Part shown: positions 61,044-64,000 of the stretch, in pieces
Position numbering within the stretch: the first letter of the stretch is position 1
How the letters are laid out: the number at the start of each line of letters is the position of its first letter
Assembly: GCF_001552435.1 (NCBI RefSeq)
Contig: NZ_BCRE01000004.1
Location: forward strand, 1-64,000
Length of the DNA: 64,000 nucleotides
Origin: Kribbia dieselivorans NBRC 106261
GTDB taxonomy: Bacteria; Actinomycetota; Actinomycetes; Actinomycetales; Dermatophilaceae
Reading direction: 5' to 3'
Program-made: the position numbers and the translations under genes
The notes under the pieces: model-generated
What the model saw: only the letters and a program-made list of their open reading frames with translations
Database searches by the model: none
Told to the model about the DNA's origin: nothing

Positions 61044-62263
61044 AGCCCGGGCACGAATCGAGCCCGCCGACCCCGTTGGATCCGCGATCGGGTACGGGGC
61101 CCTTGGCCGGCCTGCGCGTCGTCGAGGTCGGCTCCATCGGGCCGGGTCCGTTCTGCGCCATGCTGTTGGCCGATCTGGGCGCCGAGGTGCTCCGCCTGGA
61201 TCGCCCGGTCGGCACGGGGATGGTCAGCCCGAACGAGAACCCCCGCGAGGAACTCCTCCATCGGGGGCGGGAGTCGGTGGCGGTCGATCTGAAGAACCCC
61301 CGGGCGGCCGAGGTCGTCCTGGATCTGGTCGAGCGGGCGGATGTTCTCATCGAGGGCATGCGACCCGGCGTCGCCGAACGGCTCGGGATCGGTCCCGAGG
61401 TGGCCCTGGAGCGGAACCCGCGCCTGATCTACGGGCGGATGACCGGCTTCGGCCAGGACGGGCCGCTCGCCCAGGCCGTCGGGCACGACATCAACTACGT
61501 TGCGCTCAGCGGGGTGCTCTCGACGATCGGGCGACGCGGCGATGCTCCGGCCGTGCCTCTGAGCCTGGTCGGGGACTTCGGCGGCGGGGGCATGCTGCTC
61601 GCCCTGGGCATCCTCGCGGCCCTGCACGAACGACAGTCCTCCGGCCTCGGCCAGGTCATCGACGCAGCCATGGTCGAGGGAGCGGCCCTGCTCGGCACGG
61701 CCTTCTTCGGGTACGCCCAGAACGGTTCGTGGCGTGAGGAACGCGGGACCAACCTCGTCGATAGCGGAGCACCGTTCTACGACGCCTACGAGACCGCCGA
61801 CGGCGCCTGGTTGTCGGTCGGGGCCTTGGAACCGCACTTCTTCGAGGACCTGTGCGATCTGCTCGAGTTGCCGCCGGAGCGCCCCGGGCAGTACGACCGC
61901 GACCGGTGGCCGGTGTTGCGGGAGTTGATCGCCGCCGCCATCAAGGGGCGCACCCGTGAGGAGTGGGTGGCGCGGGCGGTGGGGCGCACGCCCTGCATCG
62001 CTCCGGTCCTGACCCTCTCGGAAGCGCCCGCACACCCCCACCACCAGGCCCGGGACACGTTCGTCGAGGTCGACGGCATCGTTCAGCCCGCACCCGCACC
62101 CCGGTTCAGCCGCACCCCTGCGGCCCTGCGGCGCCGTCCGCCGCTGCCCGGTGAACACACGCACTCGGCGTTGGCGCAGTGGGGGATCGACCCGACTTCG
62201 ATTCAGCAATGGGTGGCCGACGGCGCCGTCGTCGACCGCCGCAACGAAAGGGAGACGCAGTGA
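61040..62263 (+). CDS. Alpha-methylacyl-CoA racemase-like, CoA-transferase family III (CaiB/BaiF)
   Basis: 407 residues. LRVVEVGSIGPGPFCAMLLADLG is the family N-terminus, and GHDINYVALSGVLSTIGR with LVGDFGGGGM match the catalytic His and Asp positions of mycobacterial and human AMACR. A racemase is thus more likely than a CoA-transferase. It would interconvert 2-methylacyl-CoA epimers so beta-oxidation can go on. It is GTGA-coupled to the last transporter gene and to the next crotonase. Start GTG. Confidence 0.85.
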   Translation: MKPGHESSPPTPLDPRSGTGPLAGLRVVEVGSIGPGPFCAMLLADLGAEVLRLDRPVGTGMVSPNENPREELLHRGRESVAVDLKNPRAAEVVLDLVERADVLIEGMRPGVAERLGIGPEVALERNPRLIYGRMTGFGQDGPLAQAVGHDINYVALSGVLSTIGRRGDAPAVPLSLVGDFGGGGMLLALGILAALHERQSSGLGQVIDAAMVEGAALLGTAFFGYAQNGSWREERGTNLVDSGAPFYDAYETADGAWLSVGALEPHFFEDLCDLLELPPERPGQYDRDRWPVLRELIAAAIKGRTREEWVARAVGRTPCIAPVLTLSEAPAHPHHQARDTFVEVDGIVQPAPAPRFSRTPAALRRRPPLPGEHTHSALAQWGIDPTSIQQWVADGAVVDRRNERETQ

Positions 62264-63072
62264 CGTCCACGACACTCGAGTTCGAGACGATCGCGATCGA
62301 CCGGCCGGTCGACGGGGTCGTCGTCGCCACGCTCAACCGCCCCGAGCGGATGAATGCCCAGAACAACACGATGTTCCGCGAGCTGGAGACCCTCGCCCGG
62401 ACCCTCAAGCTCGAGGATGACCTGCGGGTCCTCATCCTCACCGGCGCCGGTCGCGCGTTCTGCGCCGGCTTCGACCTCGAGGACGCCGAGACCCTGACCG
62501 CGCTGAGCCCGCTGGGCATGCTCGACCAGCAGGAGTTGGCCGCGCGTGGACTGCTGGCCATTCGCACCCTGCGGGTTCCCGTCATCGCGGCGGTCAACGG
62601 CGCGGCGGCGGGCGGGGGATTCTCGCTGAGCCTGGCGGCCGACATCCGGATCGCCTCGACGGCAGCGAAGTTCAATGCGGCGTTCGTCAAGATCGGCCTG
62701 ACGGCCGGGGACCTCGGCTGTTCGTGGCTGCTGCCGCGACTGATCAACCCGGCCCTGGCGAACGAGATCTGCTACACCGGGCGCATCGTCGGCCCCGAGG
62801 AGGCCGACCGGATCGGGCTGGTCAACAAGGTCGTCGAGCCCGACCAACTGCTGCCGGAGGCGTTGGCCATGGCCGAACTGATCAAGGCCAACTCACCCGG
62901 CGGCGTGCAACTCTCGAAGCGGGCGTTGCAGGCGAACATGGAGGTCTCCTCGTACGCGGCGGCCCTGGAACTGGAGAACCGCGGTCAGGCCCTGCTGACG
63001 CGGGGCAAGGACATGCCCGAGGCGCTGGCTGCCTTCAAGGAGAAGCGCGCACCGAAATTCACGGGGGAGTGA
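62260..63072 (+). CDS. Enoyl-CoA hydratase/isomerase family protein
   Basis: 270 residues, crotonase fold. FCAGFDLEDAETL is the first oxyanion block, VNGAAAGGGFSLSLAADIRIA the second, and AFVKIGLTAGDLGCSWLLPRL the third. Neither hydratase Glu is at its usual place (FSL for xEL, GLTAGDLG for LPE), so hydration is doubtful. It shares a long C-terminus with the next gene (RGxDMPEALAAFKEKRAP), showing tandem duplication. GTG start after AAGGGAG. Confidence 0.83.
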   Translation: MTSTTLEFETIAIDRPVDGVVVATLNRPERMNAQNNTMFRELETLARTLKLEDDLRVLILTGAGRAFCAGFDLEDAETLTALSPLGMLDQQELAARGLLAIRTLRVPVIAAVNGAAAGGGFSLSLAADIRIASTAAKFNAAFVKIGLTAGDLGCSWLLPRLINPALANEICYTGRIVGPEEADRIGLVNKVVEPDQLLPEALAMAELIKANSPGGVQLSKRALQANMEVSSYAAALELENRGQALLTRGKDMPEALAAFKEKRAPKFTGE

Positions 63073-63077
63073 ACCGT

Positions 63078-63926
63078 ATGACCATCGACGAGACCGACAC
63101 CACGGCCGAGCTGAAGAACTACACGGCGCCGGACCTGGAGACGCTGACCCTGGACATCCTTCCCGGGCGCATCGTCGTCATGACGATCAACCGACCCGAG
63201 CGGATGAACTCCAACACCGTTCGGATGTTCGCCGAGTTCAACGTCGTCGCCGACGCGCTGCGGGACACCGATGCGCGGGCCATGATCATGCGCGGAGCCG
63301 GCGAACGTGCCTTCTGCGCCGGCTTCGACCTGGACGAGATCGACGTCATCACGACGATGGGGGTCCGCGAGTTCCTGCAGTTCCAGGAGTTGGCCACCGG
63401 TGGGATCGCGGCGATCCACCATCTGCCGTTCCCGGTCATCGCCGCCATCCATGGCCCCGCCACCGGTGGCGGGCTCTCGCTGGCCCTCGCCGCGGACATG
63501 CGGCTCGGCGCACCGAGCGCCAAGCTCAGTGCCGCCTTCGTCCAGGTCGGCCTGTCGGCCGGCGAGCTCGGGACGTCTTGGCAGTTGACGCGACTGATCG
63601 GCCCGGCGCGGGCCGCGGAGATCTGCTACACCGCCCGGCTCGTCAAGGCCGAGGAGGCAGAACGCATCGGCCTGATCAACCGGGTGGTCCCCGCCGAGGA
63701 CCTCATGGACGAGGCGATGGCCCTGGCCAACGCGATCGCCGCGAACTCGCCGGGAGGCGTTCGGCTCTCCAAGCGTGCGCTGCAGCACAACCGTGAGGTG
63801 ACCTCGTACGCGGCAGCCCTCGAATTGGAGAATCGTGGGCAGGCGCTGCTGACCCGTGGGCAGGACATGCCCGAGGCCCTGGCCGCGTTCAAGGAGAAGC
63901 GCGCACCGCACTTCACCGGTCGATGA
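63078..63926 (+). CDS. Enoyl-CoA hydratase/isomerase family protein, tandem paralogue
   Basis: 282 residues. FCAGFDLDEIDVITTMG, IHGPATGGGLSLALAADMRLG and AFVQVGLSAGELGTSWQLTRL follow the preceding crotonase closely, including the C-terminal RGQDMPEALAAFKEKRAP. It has an extra N-terminal 20-residue stretch. As in its twin, the hydratase Glu positions are replaced, so an isomerase or thioester hydrolase role is possible. GGGGGAG precedes the ATG 5 bp after the twin's stop. Confidence 0.83.
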   Translation: MTIDETDTTAELKNYTAPDLETLTLDILPGRIVVMTINRPERMNSNTVRMFAEFNVVADALRDTDARAMIMRGAGERAFCAGFDLDEIDVITTMGVREFLQFQELATGGIAAIHHLPFPVIAAIHGPATGGGLSLALAADMRLGAPSAKLSAAFVQVGLSAGELGTSWQLTRLIGPARAAEICYTARLVKAEEAERIGLINRVVPAEDLMDEAMALANAIAANSPGGVRLSKRALQHNREVTSYAAALELENRGQALLTRGQDMPEALAAFKEKRAPHFTGR

Positions 63927-63965
63927 CCGCTCGGCCGGCAGTGGCCGCAACACAGGAGGATTCCC

Positions 63966-64000
63966 ATGTGGGACTGGTCGGATGACCAACGCACGGACCT
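63966..64000 (+). CDS. Start of a probable acyl-CoA dehydrogenase gene (cut by window edge)
   Basis: Only MWDWSDDQRTD is seen. This opening (MWDxS-D-Q) is common in ACADs of actinobacterial operons, and an AGGAGG site precedes the ATG. The call rests on very little sequence. It would continue the transporter/racemase operon to the right. Confidence 0.5.
   Translation, partial: MWDWSDDQRTD

Noticed and set aside
18839-64000. Steroid/cholesterol catabolic cluster
   Set aside because: ACAD, CoA ligase and racemase types fit, but no ketosteroid dehydrogenase, 9-alpha-hydroxylase, meta-cleavage or Mce genes are present in the window.

Overview
The window is G+C-rich, densely packed DNA with actinobacterial codon use, GTG starts and many ATGA/GTGA stop-start overlaps. 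The gene content (IcmF, a CYTH-CHAD protein, a beta-propeller phytase, MarR/TetR/GntR/PucR regulators and many acyl-CoA genes) fits a free-living actinobacterium. The genus cannot be read from the sequence.

Left third (1-18.8 kb), mixed functions. A divergent aromatic cluster opens the window: maleylacetate reductase (cut by the window edge), an FAD phenol-type hydroxylase and a TetR regulator, laid out like known resorcinol/hydroxyquinol loci. A tRNA trio follows (Gly-GCC, Cys-GCA, Val-GAC). Next come small housekeeping or unknown genes, a ferredoxin-NADP reductase, a MarR regulator divergent from fused isobutyryl-CoA mutase icmF with a clear palindrome between them, a secreted phytase, a thiolase, a CYTH-CHAD protein, an acyl-CoA synthetase, a BtuF-like protein and two unknown proteins, one probably secreted. 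Several strong hairpins lie between convergent genes.

Right two thirds (18.8-64 kb), a large acyl-CoA catabolic island that runs off the right edge. It holds five acyl-CoA synthetase-type ligases and one larger acetyl-CoA-synthetase-like ligase. It also has four complete acyl-CoA dehydrogenases and the start of a fifth, six SDRs, three MDR oxidoreductases, six crotonase-fold enzymes, a MaoC/HadAB-like dehydratase set, a thiolase, a CoA-transferase, an HMG-CoA-lyase-like enzyme, a LIV-type ABC importer and an alpha-methylacyl-CoA racemase. An SDR resembling BadH, a MenB/BadI-type crotonase and AliA-like ligases together suggest CoA-dependent beta-oxidation and hydrolytic ring opening of an alicyclic acid. 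Cyclohexanecarboxylate-, naphthenate- or perillate-like substrates are candidates. The thiolase, CoA-transferase, lyase and racemase would handle the branched chain afterwards. The substrate is inference.

The most striking signal is regulatory. Ten copies of an 11-bp palindrome, TGGTCnGACCA or close variants (TGGTnnnACCA), sit in front of nearly every operon of the island. The core equals that of the E. coli FadR operator. A GntR/FCD regulator with a FadR-like recognition helix lies within the island, and one copy lies beside its own promoter. I propose a FadR-like regulon covering about 36 kb or more. A TetR gene with an 18-bp perfect palindrome before the next operon, a GAF-LuxR gene and a PucR-type gene (disrupted by a one-base G-run frameshift) add further local control.
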